Source: Rubrivivax sp.
GTDB taxonomy: Bacteria; Pseudomonadota; Gammaproteobacteria; Burkholderiales; Burkholderiaceae_C
Assembly: GCA_016788525.1 (NCBI GenBank)
Contig: JAEUPD010000159.1
Location: 1 to 64,000, forward strand
Length of the DNA stretch: 64,000 bases
Direction: 5' to 3'
Shown here: in pieces, positions 1 to 10,269 of the stretch
Layout of the letters: every line of letters starts with the position of its first letter
Numbering within the stretch: position 1 is the first letter of the stretch
Made by a program: the position numbers and the translations under genes
The notes under the pieces: generated by a model
Databases searched by the model: none
The model's input: only the letters and a program-made list of their open reading frames with translations
Told to the model about the DNA's origin: nothing

Positions 1-39
1 GCGGGACGCGATCGGCGCCCCGGAGCGAAGCGCAGGGGT

Positions 40-86
40 CCCGGCTTGCTTGCAAGCCGGGTAGGCCGACGGTGTATCCGTCGGCC
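40..86. other. Two consecutive perfect hairpins in the 301-bp gene-free left edge
   Basis: The stretch 1-301 downstream of the caspase gene has no convincing gene. It contains two adjacent inverted repeats: a 10-bp perfect stem at 40-49/52-61 and a 9-bp perfect stem at 64-72/78-86 with a 5-nt loop. No T-run follows either stem, so a Rho-independent terminator is not shown. They may mark the 3' end of the minus-strand operon or belong to a repeat family. Confidence 0.5.
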
Positions 87-301
87 GTCATCGACGGCGG
101 GCCCGCAGGGCTCGGCGGCGACGCCGGGCCTCGCGTCCCGCGCGGCGCGGCGCTGCGGGCCGGACCTCTGCTCGCCGCGACCTCCCCGCGCGGGCGCACG
201 GCCCCAACTGCCGGAACCATGTTGACTTGACTCGGCTGGTCGGGCAGCCCGCGACGGCTCAATCGCCACCCAGACCGACGGTGAAGAGCGACTGCGCCGC
301 C

Positions 302-3300
302 TCAGCGCTCGGCCCGCAGCAACGGCATCCCGTCCAGCGGCGGCGGCGCCACGATCTGCGGCGTCTGCGGCCCGGTGCGCTTGTCGCGCAGGCGTTCGAC
401 CACCGGCCGCGCCGCGTCGAACACCTCGGCCAGCGTGACCACGCCGTCGCGGTTGGCGTCCGAGCCCGGCGCCAGCGCCTGCAGCAACGCGTAGGTGAAC
501 AGGCCATGCTTGCCCGGCGGGTATTCCTGCGACTCCTCGTCGCCCTTGGAGGCCACCAGCAGCGGGAACATCGACGCCGCCGAGCGCTTGAGCAGCGAAT
601 GCGCCTCGAAGCGGCCCTCGATGTTGCGCGCCTGGCAGGTGTCGACGATCAGCAGCCGCCGCCCGGCCGTGGCGCGCAGCGCATCGAAGAACGCTGTCCA
701 CGGCAGCAGCGAGGGCGGGGCGCGCGTCTGGCCGCCGTCCAGCGCACGCAGGTCCTCGGCGCGCACGTCGCGCGGCACGAAGTAGTAGTTGCCGGCCGCG
801 TCGCTGATGCCGTGCGAGGCCAGGAAGATCACCGCCGTGTCCTGCGGCCGCGCCTGCTGCACGAACTGCAGCGCCTGCTGCACCGCGGCGCGCTCGGGCT
901 TGGTGTCGCTGAAGTCGGTGAGCAGCCGCACGTGCACGCGGCCGAACTGGCCGCCGGCGCGCGACTGCAACGCCTTGGCCAGCTCTTCGGCGTCACGCGC
1001 GGCGTAGGCCAGGTGCATGCGTTCGGGCAGGCGCGGAAAGCTGTTGATGCCCACGGCCAGCAGGTACAGGTCGCCTGGCGGCGCCGCCAGCCGCACGCCC
1101 GCCGGCGCAGTGACGAAGGCCTCCGCCACGCCCATGGCCACGCCGTTGAAGGCTTCCACGCGCACCTGGTTGCCACCCTCGCCCAGCTCCAGCGTGAGCC
1201 GGCGCGCGAGCTGTTGCGCCTCGGTGCCGGCCACCCGGCGCTCGGCCGCCGGCGTGACCGGGATGCCGTTGACGAACACCGTGAGGTCTTGCAGGCCATG
1301 GCGCGCGCGCTCGGCCTTCTCGGCCTTGAGATCGAACACCGCGCGCGGCCGGCCGCCCGGGCCGAGGGCCACTTCCAGCAGCTGCAGCTGCAGCCGCGGG
1401 GGTGCGATGTCGGCCAGCTTGCTGATCTGGAAGTCGGCCCCGAGCTTGGCCAGCGCCTCCACGCGCGCGCCGGCACCGGCGGCACCCACGGCGCGGAACG
1501 CCGCCGCCACCGCGTCCGGGCGGTAGAGGATGCGGTCGAACTGCACCGCGTGGTGGAAGTCGGGCGCCGCGTCGCGGCCGCGGTTGACGTGCCAGCCGAC
1601 GAAGCGGTCGCCGTGCACCGACGAGGTGAAGTAGCCCTCGGGCACCCAGGCCACCCAGTCCTGGCCGTTGCGGTGCGGGAAGTAGGCCAGCTCCTCGCGG
1701 CCGTCGCTCATGCGGAACCAGCGCAGCGTGCCGTCGGACAGCGCCGCCACGGCCAGCCGCCCGTCGCGGCTGACGCTTACCGCGCCGGCCACCGCGGGCA
1801 GCTTCACGGCCCACAGCTCGCGCGCCTGCTCGTCCAGCAGGCGCAGCGCCCACTCGGTGCCCAGCAGCACGGCCGGGCGCCCGGGGGCCAGGGCATAACT
1901 GCGAGACAGCTCGTACTCGTCGAGCTGCGGCTTGCGGCCGTTGATGCGCGGCTCGAAGCTGTCCTTCCAGTTCTCCACCGCCAGCCCGTCGGCCTGGAGC
2001 ACCGGGGTGAAGAGCTCGGCCTTCGGTGGTGCACCCAGGTTCTGATCACCCGGCAGCAACGGCGAGAAGCTGTGCGTGGCCGTGCCCTGGCGCTGGCGCG
2101 GGTAGCGCACCACGGCGCCATCGGCGGAGAGTTCGAGCCGCCCATGCGCGCTGCTGAAGTCAAGGTTGTCCGGGCCGCGCCACGTGGTGCGCTGGCCGGC
2201 GGGGCCGACGATGCCCAACCCCGGGTCCTCGGCGGCGAAGGCGATGGCGCCGCCGGGCAGCGCCTGGATCTCGGTGATGCGGTTGTCGGCGACCGGCAAC
2301 GCGCGCATCGCGCCGCGGCCGGCATCGTCCCAGCGGTACAGCGGGTTGGGCCCGCCGCTGCCGCGCCAGTCGCCGCCGGCGTAGAGGTGGCGGCCGTCCG
2401 ACGAGAAGGCCACGCCGGTGAAGCTGGCCTGGTCGCGCACCGCGTCCAGCGCCGGGCGGTAGGCCTCGGACAAGTCGCGCGACTGCAATACGGTGAGCGC
2501 GGGCCGGTCGATCAGGCCCACCGCGATCAGGCGGCCATCCGGCGAGAAGCGGGCGCTCGCCGGCTTGCCACCGCCGGGCACCGCGCGGCGGCCCAGCAGC
2601 GTGAAGGCGCGGTCGTACAGGCGCAGCATGCCGTCCAGCGCGGCCACGGTGACGAGGCCATCGGCGCGCTCGTCCAGCTCCATGATCTTGTCCAGGTACT
2701 GCGTGTCGCTGGCCACCACGCGGGCGTCGGCCACGCGCAGCCGGTGCAGCCCGCCGCGGCCCTGCAGGCCGACGAGCAGGTGCTCGCCGTCACGCGTCCA
2801 CAACAGCGCGTGGATGGCGTCCTTGAAGCCGCCGACGCGCCGCGTGAGCGCGCCGGTGGCGATGTCGAAGAAATACAGCGAGGCCTCGCCGTCCCAGTCC
2901 CACCCGGTCCAGCCGCCGGTGACGACCGTGCGGCCGTCGGGCGACACCGCCACCGCGAAGAGTTGGCCCTCGTGGCCGCTGTCGATGGGCACGCGCAGCG
3001 TGGTCACCAGGCGGGCCTCGGGCATCTGCCAGACGCGCACCGTCTTGTCGTCGCTGCAGGTGACGAGCCGGTGGCGCGGCGCGTCCACCGCCACGCGGCG
3101 GATGAGCGTGGTGTGCATGCCGGCCTCCACGCGCAGCAGCGGCTCGCGCGTGGGTTCACGGGCCGCGCGCTGCGGCTGCGCGGTGGCGTGCAGGCAGGCC
3201 AGCACACCCGACAGCGCCAGGACCCACCGCGCGCCGTGGCCGCCGCTGCCGCCGCTGCCGCCGCTGCGGGCCGCAGCGATGGCCCGTGGGGGCCACCCGG

Positions 3301-3331
3301 CCGCGAGCGCGCGCAGGAGGCCGGCGGCCAC
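302..3331 (-). CDS. Exported WD40-repeat caspase-family (peptidase C14) protein
   Basis: About 1009 aa. The N-terminal two thirds carry beta-propeller-like repeats with phrases such as VSPDGRTVVTGG and FSSDGRHLYAGG. A caspase-like domain is C-terminal, with the catalytic His in FLASHG (about residue 840) and the catalytic Cys in LLIVDTCQ (about 899). An EF-hand-like DANRDGVVTLAE loop (about 958) follows, as in many bacterial metacaspases. I chose the GTG at 3331 because it lies one base after the upstream tpsA stop and puts a hydrophobic segment (WVLALSGVLACLHATAQ) near the N-terminus. The frame is open to 3523, but that part overlaps tpsA and is Arg/Pro low complexity. The protein is probably translationally coupled to TpsA and exported. 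Substrate and role are unknown. Confidence 0.8.
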   Translation of the reverse strand: MAAGLLRALAAGWPPRAIAAARSGGSGGSGGHGARWVLALSGVLACLHATAQPQRAAREPTREPLLRVEAGMHTTLIRRVAVDAPRHRLVTCSDDKTVRVWQMPEARLVTTLRVPIDSGHEGQLFAVAVSPDGRTVVTGGWTGWDWDGEASLYFFDIATGALTRRVGGFKDAIHALLWTRDGEHLLVGLQGRGGLHRLRVADARVVASDTQYLDKIMELDERADGLVTVAALDGMLRLYDRAFTLLGRRAVPGGGKPASARFSPDGRLIAVGLIDRPALTVLQSRDLSEAYRPALDAVRDQASFTGVAFSSDGRHLYAGGDWRGSGGPNPLYRWDDAGRGAMRALPVADNRITEIQALPGGAIAFAAEDPGLGIVGPAGQRTTWRGPDNLDFSSAHGRLELSADGAVVRYPRQRQGTATHSFSPLLPGDQNLGAPPKAELFTPVLQADGLAVENWKDSFEPRINGRKPQLDEYELSRSYALAPGRPAVLLGTEWALRLLDEQARELWAVKLPAVAGAVSVSRDGRLAVAALSDGTLRWFRMSDGREELAYFPHRNGQDWVAWVPEGYFTSSVHGDRFVGWHVNRGRDAAPDFHHAVQFDRILYRPDAVAAAFRAVGAAGAGARVEALAKLGADFQISKLADIAPPRLQLQLLEVALGPGGRPRAVFDLKAEKAERARHGLQDLTVFVNGIPVTPAAERRVAGTEAQQLARRLTLELGEGGNQVRVEAFNGVAMGVAEAFVTAPAGVRLAAPPGDLYLLAVGINSFPRLPERMHLAYAARDAEELAKALQSRAGGQFGRVHVRLLTDFSDTKPERAAVQQALQFVQQARPQDTAVIFLASHGISDAAGNYYFVPRDVRAEDLRALDGGQTRAPPSLLPWTAFFDALRATAGRRLLIVDTCQARNIEGRFEAHSLLKRSAASMFPLLVASKGDEESQEYPPGKHGLFTYALLQALAPGSDANRDGVVTLAEVFDAARPVVERLRDKRTGPQTPQIVAPPPLDGMPLLRAER

Positions 3332-3332
3332 G

Positions 3333-6300
3333 TCAGCGCGGCGTGGGCGTGCCCGCCGGAGCCGGCGGCTGGGTGGCCGCACCGGTGCCCGCGCCGGTGG
3401 CCGCACCAGTGCCCGCGCCGGTGGCCGCACCGGTGGCCGCCTTGCCCGGGGTGGCGCCGCGGCGGCGCCGCTCCTGCTCGCTGTCGCCTTCGGTCCGGAC
3501 CTGCGGTGCGCGCGCGCTGCCATAGGTGCCGCTGCGGCCGAGGTCGGCGCCTTGCGCGCTGCCGCGCCCGCCGCTGAAGATGACTACCGGCAGCCCGGCG
3601 GCCATGCGCGCCGCGGCGTCGGCGCCGCTCGCCTCGGCGGCATCGGCAGCCTCGGCCTCACCGCCGGCGGCCGCGCCGCTGCCGGTGCGTGCCGCGCTGG
3701 CGGCCTGCTGCGCGGCGCTGTCGCCCTCGCCGCCGGCCGCGCCGGGGGCAGGCAGCGCGCCGGCGTCGATGGCGCCGGGCGCGGCCACCAATATCTCGCT
3801 CAGGCCCGGCGCCCCGGGCGCCGGCGCGGCGGGGATGAGCGGGCCGGGCGCATCGGCGCGCAGCGGCCCAGGCGCCACCGCCGGCGACACGACCGCCGGC
3901 GGTGACAAGCGCGCCGAAGGCGGAATCGGCGTCACCGAGATGTTCTGCACCGGGGCGACGATGCTCACCGCGCCGCCCGACGACGTGACCGCGAACGCCG
4001 AGTTCACCGTGCCGGCGGGCGCCACCAGCGACACGTTACCCACCGCGCGCACGCCCTGCAGGCTGATCACCGCGCCGGTGCCCGGTGCGCTGATGGCCAA
4101 CGAACTCACGCCCACGTCGGCCGGGTTCCAGACATGCGGCGCCGGGGCCAGCACGCCCGAGGGCGGGATGAGCGGGAAGGCCACCGTCACGTTGCCGGCG
4201 GTGGCCGTCATGGCCACGTCGCCGATGGTCTGCAGGCGGTCGACGTAGACGTGCCGGCCGGCCACGAGCGTGGTGGGCTGCAGCGTGGCCTCGGTGCCGG
4301 TCAGCAGCGAGTCGGAGACATGGGTTGGCTGCGGCAGCAGCACGTCGCGCCCGGCGCTGAGATGCAGGCCGCGTACCGACACCACCGCGCCGGGGCTGGC
4401 CGAATCGCGCAGCGTGAGGTTGCCGCCGGCCCCGGCGATCCAGGTCAGCGAGCCCGGCGCATCGGTCAGCCGCACGTCGCGCCCGGCCTGTGCGCGCAGC
4501 GCGGCCAGCGAGGTGCTGTCGTCCATGCGGAAGTCCTGCCCGGCGCGCACGCGCAGCAGGCCGGCGAGGGCCACACCCTCGAGCAGCACGTCGCGCCCGC
4601 CGACCAGCTCGACCTGCTGGCCGATGAAGCCGCCGGTGCGCACGTCCTGCGCCGCCTCGATGAACAGGCGCTGCGGTGCGAACACCGTCAGGTTCACCGA
4701 ACCCTGCGACGAGCGCGCCTCGACATCGGGCGAGCTGGCGGTGTTGAAACTGTCGATGCCCAAGGCGCCGGCCAGCAGCACGCGCTGCGGCATGCCCAGC
4801 GGCGGCTCGGGCACCGGGCCGTTGCGGCTGACGAGCACGGTGCCGCTGGTGATGCGGCCCTCGGTCGAGGTGATGGCGAGCGTGGCGGCGGTGCGCACCG
4901 AAGGCGCATTGATGTCGCCGCGTGCGGTGAGCGTGAGGTTCCCGAGGCGCGCATCGGTGTCGCTGAGGGTGGTGGTGAAGCCGCCCACGTCGATGGTGCC
5001 GGCGTTCATCACGATGCCGCCCAGGCCGGCGGTGAGCGTGATGTCGGCGTTGTTGGAGTAGATGCGCTCGTTGACGCGCAGCGCGTTGCCGCCGTTGAGA
5101 TTGACGCGGCCGGTGGTGGAAGGCACCGGCGCCTCGATGAAGAGGGTGCCGCCGGTCGACGAGACGTTCAGCGTGCCGCTGGTGATGAACGGCGTCTCGT
5201 TGTTCGGTCGAGGCGCGGTGGGGCTGCCGAAGTACAGGTCGGCGCCGGCGGTGACGCTGAGCGTCCCGCTGCCGGCGCGCAGCTGCGGTACGCCAGCCAC
5301 CTGCGGTGCCATCGTCACGGTGCCCGTGGTGGCGGTGACGGCCAGCGGCGCGTCGCGCGTCACCACGTCGGCGTTGATGGCCACGTGGCGCCCCGCCGTC
5401 ATGGTGATCGGGCCGGTGAGGGTGGTGGCGTCGCGGTCCTGGCCGATCTGCTCGTTGACGAGGATGTCGCGGCCGGCGTTGATGGCAAGCGGCGCGCCGG
5501 TGCGCACGTTCTCGATGCGGTTGCCCGGTTGCACCACCACGTCGGTGGCGGCGGTGAGGGTGGTCGCGCCCACCGAGTCGTAGATCGGCTCGGCCACCGA
5601 GATGGCGCCGGCGGTGGAACGCAGCGTGAGCGCACCCGTGGTCACGTAGCTGCCGGTGACGAGGTTGCCGGCGGCGGTGACGCCGATGGCCCCGTTGCCG
5701 GCGCGCAGCTGCGCCGTGGCGGCCTGGGTCACGGTGCCGGTGTTGGTGGTGAGGGCGATGAGGCCGTCGCGGGTGACGACGGAGTCGTTGACGAAGATGC
5801 TGCGCTCGGCGTTCAGCGTGACGCCGGCCCCGGCCACGCCGCCGCTGGCAGCGCGCGCGTCGATGGGGGCGCGCACGTGGATGTCGCGGCCGGCCAGTGC
5901 CCCGAAGCCGGCGCCGCTGCGCAGGTTGAGCACCGGCGTGTCGATGAAGATGTCCAGGCCGGCCAGCAGCGACGTGATGCCTGCGGAGGCGTCGATGCCC
6001 TGGCCGAGCGTCAGCGACCCGTTGAGCGACGCCAGGTTCACGAAGCCGCTGTTGCTGACGATGCCGGTGGTGAAGTCGGCGCCGGCGCTGAGGTCGACGA
6101 TGACGCCACCGGGCACGCTGGCCGCCGGGCCAAACGCGAAGACGCCGCGGCCGGCCGCCGTGCTGATGGTGCCGGCGATGGCGCGCATGCGGATGTCGGC
6201 CAGCTGGGTGACCACCGACTCGCCCAGGCGCACGTTGCCGCCGGCAGTGAGGTTCACCGCGCCGCTGCGCGCGACGCCGCCGCGGCCGTCGACCTGCGCG

Positions 6301-8132
6301 TCGACGAAGATGTCGCGGCCGGCCGTCACCGTGAAGGTGCTGCCGTTGCGCAGGTGCACCACCGGCTGGTTGATGCGCACGTCTTGCGCTGCGTTGACCG
6401 TCACCGCGCCCAGCGTGGCATCGAGCGGCGCATCGAGGCTCACGCTGCCGGCGGTGGAGGTGAGGCTCAGCGCGCCGCTGGTGACGTAGGGCCCGGCGGC
6501 CAGGTCGGCGCCGCTGCGCACGGTGATCGGCGCGCTGCCGGTGAAGACGCCGCGGCCGGCGGCCAGGCGCACGGTGCCGGTGGCGGCGTTCAGCGTCACC
6601 GCGCCGTTGGCGGTGACGAGGTACTCGTTGAGGTGGATGTCGCGCCCGGCGTTCAGCGTGAGCCCGCCGCCGGCGATGCGGCCGCGGCCGTCGATGGTGG
6701 CGTTGAGATTGATGTCGACATCGGCGCTCACCGTGGTGCTGGTGCCGGTGCGCAGCACGCGGTTGATGAGGCTCGCCTCGGCGAGGCCGATGTCCATCGT
6801 CGCCGGGTCGAGCAGCAGCGAACCGGCGGCGCCCTGCGCGGCGCCGGCGTCCACGGTGCCCGCGAATTCGAGCGTGCGCTTGCCAGAGACCTCGACGCGG
6901 CCGCCGTCGCCGCCGGCGGCACCACCGCGCGCGCTGATGTGGCCGGCGTAGGTGGTGGCGCCATCGGCCCACACCACCACTTCGCCGCCGCGCCCCTGGT
7001 GGCGCGCATCGGCCGCGATGCGCGTGCCGCCGTCCACGGTGGTGGTGGCCGCGCGCGGTGTGGTGCCGCTGCCTTGCCAGGCGCCGCCGACGTGAACGGT
7101 GCCGCCGCCGGCGTGGCCGCTGGCGTCGAGCTGCGCGCTGCTGGCCAGGTGCACGCTCTCGCCCAACACTTCGATGCGGCCGCCGGCTTCGCCCGCGCCC
7201 TGGCCCTGCGCGCTCAGCTGGCCGCTCACCGTGGTGGCGCCGCCGCTGGCCGCCAGCACGATGCGGCCGCCATGCTGCTGCACGGTGTCGGCACGCACCG
7301 TGCCCGACAGGTTGATCACCTGGTCGAGCGCGGCCTTGGCGTTGGCCGCGCTCATCAGCACGACCTGGCCGCCGTCGGCTTCGATGCGGCCGGTGTGCTG
7401 GATGAGCGTGGTCACCGGGCGGCCTTCGGCATCGACAAGCAGGCGCGCCTGCGCCGCGTCGACGGCCAGGCGGATCAGGCCGTCGCCGTGCAGGTCGAGC
7501 GCAAACGTATCGCCGGCGCCCAGCGCCACGCGGCCCAGCCGCGCCTGGATGACACCGTCGTTGCGCACGTGGGGCGCCACCAGCGCGACGAGGCCACCTT
7601 CGGCCGCGGTGATGTGGCCGCGGTTGGCGATGCTGGCGCCGGCCGCGCCGGGCTGGCGGAACTCCAGCCGCCCGGCCATGAAGTCGGCATTGCCGATGCC
7701 GGCAGTGCTGGCGACGAACGAGCCGACGTTGACCTGGGCGCCGCGCCCGAGCACCACGCCGTTGGGGTTGACGAGGAAGACCTGACCGTTGGCGCTGATG
7801 CGGCCGTGGATGGCGCTGAGCTGCTCGCCGGTGACGCGGTTGAGCGTGGCGCTGGTGGCCGAGGGCTGCGCGAACTGCACCTGCTCCGCCGCGCCGACGC
7901 TGAAGCTGCGCCAGTCGATGACGGCGCGCTGGCTGCTCTGGTCGATGCGGGTCTGCGTGGCGTTGGGCGCGCCGGTCTGCGTGATGGTGGCGCTGCCGGC
8001 GCGCACGGTGCCGCCTTCGGGTGCGGCCGCCGCCGGCGCACTCAGCAAGCCGCCGGCGGCCAGCGCGGTGGCGAGTTGCGTCAGGCGCAGCGTGGTACGC
8101 CGGGCCAGGCGGGAACGGTGGCGGGTGGTCAT
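3333..8132 (-). CDS. Filamentous-haemagglutinin N-terminal domain protein (TpsA-type exoprotein)
   Basis: 1599 aa. A twin-Arg-rich N-region and a hydrophobic segment ending in APAAAA look like a Sec signal. The TPS secretion domain follows (about 40-290), with NPNGVVLG at about 122-129, the hallmark motif recognised by the TpsB partner. The rest is a long series of beta-helix repeats with recurrent AGRDI phrases. The last 250 residues are Ala/Gly/Pro low complexity ending in the 24-bp repeats. No C-terminal toxin or adhesin domain was recognised. The ATG at 8132 is preceded by GGAGG at good spacing. It sits 111 bp downstream of tpsB, so an operon is likely. The product is presumably a secreted or surface beta-helix protein. 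Confidence 0.9.
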   Translation of the reverse strand: MTTRHRSRLARRTTLRLTQLATALAAGGLLSAPAAAAPEGGTVRAGSATITQTGAPNATQTRIDQSSQRAVIDWRSFSVGAAEQVQFAQPSATSATLNRVTGEQLSAIHGRISANGQVFLVNPNGVVLGRGAQVNVGSFVASTAGIGNADFMAGRLEFRQPGAAGASIANRGHITAAEGGLVALVAPHVRNDGVIQARLGRVALGAGDTFALDLHGDGLIRLAVDAAQARLLVDAEGRPVTTLIQHTGRIEADGGQVVLMSAANAKAALDQVINLSGTVRADTVQQHGGRIVLAASGGATTVSGQLSAQGQGAGEAGGRIEVLGESVHLASSAQLDASGHAGGGTVHVGGAWQGSGTTPRAATTTVDGGTRIAADARHQGRGGEVVVWADGATTYAGHISARGGAAGGDGGRVEVSGKRTLEFAGTVDAGAAQGAAGSLLLDPATMDIGLAEASLINRVLRTGTSTTVSADVDINLNATIDGRGRIAGGGLTLNAGRDIHLNEYLVTANGAVTLNAATGTVRLAAGRGVFTGSAPITVRSGADLAAGPYVTSGALSLTSTAGSVSLDAPLDATLGAVTVNAAQDVRINQPVVHLRNGSTFTVTAGRDIFVDAQVDGRGGVARSGAVNLTAGGNVRLGESVVTQLADIRMRAIAGTISTAAGRGVFAFGPAASVPGGVIVDLSAGADFTTGIVSNSGFVNLASLNGSLTLGQGIDASAGITSLLAGLDIFIDTPVLNLRSGAGFGALAGRDIHVRAPIDARAASGGVAGAGVTLNAERSIFVNDSVVTRDGLIALTTNTGTVTQAATAQLRAGNGAIGVTAAGNLVTGSYVTTGALTLRSTAGAISVAEPIYDSVGATTLTAATDVVVQPGNRIENVRTGAPLAINAGRDILVNEQIGQDRDATTLTGPITMTAGRHVAINADVVTRDAPLAVTATTGTVTMAPQVAGVPQLRAGSGTLSVTAGADLYFGSPTAPRPNNETPFITSGTLNVSSTGGTLFIEAPVPSTTGRVNLNGGNALRVNERIYSNNADITLTAGLGGIVMNAGTIDVGGFTTTLSDTDARLGNLTLTARGDINAPSVRTAATLAITSTEGRITSGTVLVSRNGPVPEPPLGMPQRVLLAGALGIDSFNTASSPDVEARSSQGSVNLTVFAPQRLFIEAAQDVRTGGFIGQQVELVGGRDVLLEGVALAGLLRVRAGQDFRMDDSTSLAALRAQAGRDVRLTDAPGSLTWIAGAGGNLTLRDSASPGAVVSVRGLHLSAGRDVLLPQPTHVSDSLLTGTEATLQPTTLVAGRHVYVDRLQTIGDVAMTATAGNVTVAFPLIPPSGVLAPAPHVWNPADVGVSSLAISAPGTGAVISLQGVRAVGNVSLVAPAGTVNSAFAVTSSGGAVSIVAPVQNISVTPIPPSARLSPPAVVSPAVAPGPLRADAPGPLIPAAPAPGAPGLSEILVAAPGAIDAGALPAPGAAGGEGDSAAQQAASAARTGSGAAAGGEAEAADAAEASGADAAARMAAGLPVVIFSGGRGSAQGADLGRSGTYGSARAPQVRTEGDSEQERRRRGATPGKAATGAATGAGTGAATGAGTGAATQPPAPAGTPTPR
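3372..3438 (-). repeat. 24-bp tandem repeat in the 3' end of tpsA
   Basis: Units at 3372-3395 and 3396-3419 differ at one base, and a partial third unit follows from 3420. They encode the Gly/Ala/Thr-rich tail of TpsA just before its stop. Being a multiple of three, copy-number change would keep the frame. Confidence 0.75.
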
Positions 8133-8243
8133 GGGGGCCTCCGTGGATGCGCGGGCCTGTTCAGCGATGCGCCGGCGTGGGCAGACTGCGGGGATTGGCG
8201 TGCGCCGCCGAGTGTGTGGCCGCTCGCCAGGCCAAGTTTGTGA

Positions 8244-10031
8244 TCAATACCGCAACGCCAGACCCGCATAAGCACGGGGGTCGCGGTCACCTTCGGCGGA
8301 GACGATGCGCGACAGCGGCTTGGCCGCCTCGAGGTAGCCGCTGAGCCAGCGCTGCAGCTCGAAGCGCACCCCGAGCCCCGCTGACGAGGCCGATTGCTGC
8401 GCGGCCAGCCCGCCCGGCGAGCGCTGCCGCACCTGGCCGGCGTCGTAGAAGCCGTAGAGCGTGGCGCCGCCGAACCAGCTGCCGGGGGCACCTGCGCCGA
8501 ACGAGTAACGCACCTCGAGCTTCAGCGCCGCACCGTGGTCGCCGACGAGTTCCGAAGGGTCGTAGCCGCGGCCGAACTGCTCGCCGCCGAAGCTGAACAG
8601 TTCGGGCGACAGCAGGTCGTCCAGCGCGACCTGCGCGCTCAGCGCCGCCAGCAGCGACCACTGCGGCGCGAAGCCCTGCAGGCGCGCGGCGTACAGGCCG
8701 AGCTTGGTGAACGCCGGCTTGCCGCCCGCCCGCGAGAGCAGCGGGTCGCCGGCGCGCGACGAGCCCGCGCCCTCGAAGCCGCGCGCGAGTTCGATGTCGA
8801 CCAGGTTGATGCCGCGGGCCGCATCGGCCAGGTCCCAGGCCAGGCCCACGCGCAGCGCGCGGATGCGGTCTTCGGTGTCGCGCACGCCGAAGAGGTTGGT
8901 GTGGCCGTTGTGCGCGGTGAGGCTGACGCGCGCGCTGCGGTTCTCGTGCCGGCCGCGCAGGAACGGGTGGCTGAGGGTGAGCGCCGCCGAGTCGGACGAG
9001 GTCTCCAGGTCCAGCGGGATGAAGCTCGTGCCGGTGTCGGGCCGAGAGCGCACGCGGCTGAGGCCGAGCCCGGCGCGCGTGCCGTCGTGGCCCACCGCCT
9101 GCTCGTGGCTGAAGGCGATGTACTTCAGCTCGCCCTTCTCGGCGGCCACCGCGCGCAGCCCGGTGCGGTCGCCCACGCCGAGCAGGCCACGCTGCTCCAT
9201 GTCGAGCGTGGCGCGCAGCGGGCCGAGCGCGCGGCCGCCGCGGTTGTCCAGGCTCAGCCCGGCCGTCACCGCCTGCGCCGAGCTCTGCACCACGAGGTCG
9301 GAAGCGCCCGGCGTCGCCGAGGCCACGAGCACCGCGCGCGCAAAGGTGCCGGGCTGGTCGTTCATCAGCAGCAGCGCGCGCTCCAGCGTCTCGGCGCGCA
9401 GCGGGCGCTGGGCGCGCAGCGCCTCGGCCTGCGCCTTCATCAGCGCGCTGGGCGTGCCGCCTTCGAAGCGCACTTCGGCCAGGTAGCCCTCCACCGCCTG
9501 CAGCCGCACGTAGCCTTGCTCCACCGTCTGCGCCGGCACGATGACCTGCGAGAGGATGTAGCCGTCGTTGCGGTAGCGCGCGGTCAGCGCGTTGGCGAAG
9601 GCGTAGATGTCGGCCAGCGACACCTCGCGGCCGAACAGCCCCTGGTAGTCGGCCGGCCAGGAGTCGGCCGGGTACAGCGTCATGCCGTCCAGCGAGATGC
9701 CGCGCAGCCGGAAGCGGATGCCTTCGCTGCCCGCCGGCGGCGTGAGCGAGGGCATCGGAATCTGGAACTGGCCCGGCAGCGCGCGAGGCTGCGGCGGCTG
9801 CTGGAACTGGCGCTCGATCTGGCCGGGCTGCGTGCCCGGGGCCTGGGCGCGGGCGGGCGGTGTGGCGGCGGCGGCCAGCAGTGCGCCGACCGTGGCGGTG
9901 GCCACGAGGCTGGTCAACAGGCTGGGCGCCTTCAGGGCATGCGGCGCGGCATGCGGCAGGGCAAACACCTGCGCCATGCCTGCCACGCCTGCCATGTGCT
10001 CCATGCGTTCGATGCGTGCCATATGCGCCAT
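8244..10031 (-). CDS. ShlB/FhaC/HecB-family two-partner secretion transporter (TpsB)
   Basis: About 595 aa outer-membrane transporter. From the chosen ATG (10031) a Met-rich leader leads into a hydrophobic signal segment ending PPARAQA. A POTRA region follows (starting near FRLRGISLDGMTL and including the YRNDGYILSQVIVPAQ phrase), then a beta barrel containing GLSLDNRGGRALGP and ending in an aromatic C-terminus (AGLALRY), typical of barrel proteins. The frame is open further upstream to 10424, but that part has no signal features. It presumably exports the adjacent TpsA. Alternative starts exist at 10022 and just downstream. Confidence 0.9.
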   Translation of the reverse strand: MAHMARIERMEHMAGVAGMAQVFALPHAAPHALKAPSLLTSLVATATVGALLAAAATPPARAQAPGTQPGQIERQFQQPPQPRALPGQFQIPMPSLTPPAGSEGIRFRLRGISLDGMTLYPADSWPADYQGLFGREVSLADIYAFANALTARYRNDGYILSQVIVPAQTVEQGYVRLQAVEGYLAEVRFEGGTPSALMKAQAEALRAQRPLRAETLERALLLMNDQPGTFARAVLVASATPGASDLVVQSSAQAVTAGLSLDNRGGRALGPLRATLDMEQRGLLGVGDRTGLRAVAAEKGELKYIAFSHEQAVGHDGTRAGLGLSRVRSRPDTGTSFIPLDLETSSDSAALTLSHPFLRGRHENRSARVSLTAHNGHTNLFGVRDTEDRIRALRVGLAWDLADAARGINLVDIELARGFEGAGSSRAGDPLLSRAGGKPAFTKLGLYAARLQGFAPQWSLLAALSAQVALDDLLSPELFSFGGEQFGRGYDPSELVGDHGAALKLEVRYSFGAGAPGSWFGGATLYGFYDAGQVRQRSPGGLAAQQSASSAGLGVRFELQRWLSGYLEAAKPLSRIVSAEGDRDPRAYAGLALRY

Positions 10032-10269
10032 GTGCCGCTCGCGACGCTCCACCAACAGGGCGGCCGAGGCTATCACAGGGGCTGCCTGCGGCGCGCCGCT
10101 CGGCGCGGCGGCATCGGCTGCGCAGCCGATGCGGGGTGACCACGCTGCCGGCCGCAACCGGCCAGCACGCCAACTGTTCCGCCCCCCGGGAGCCTGGCCG
10201 TCCAACGCGCGCCGGCCCCGCCGGGCCGCCTTATGCTCGCCCGCGCCGCCTGCGATGCGGCGCCCACCC

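Noticed and set aside
227..3577. 1116-aa open frame antisense to the caspase gene
   Set aside because: Shadow of the WD40-caspase coding strand; no recognisable domain and an Arg/Gln/His-rich composition.
4134..8243. Very long open frame on the plus strand antisense to tpsA
   Set aside because: Composition is typical of a GC-rich shadow frame (Arg/Ala/Gly/His-rich), with no family motif; tpsA on the other strand has a clear TPS domain, ribosome-binding site and repeats.
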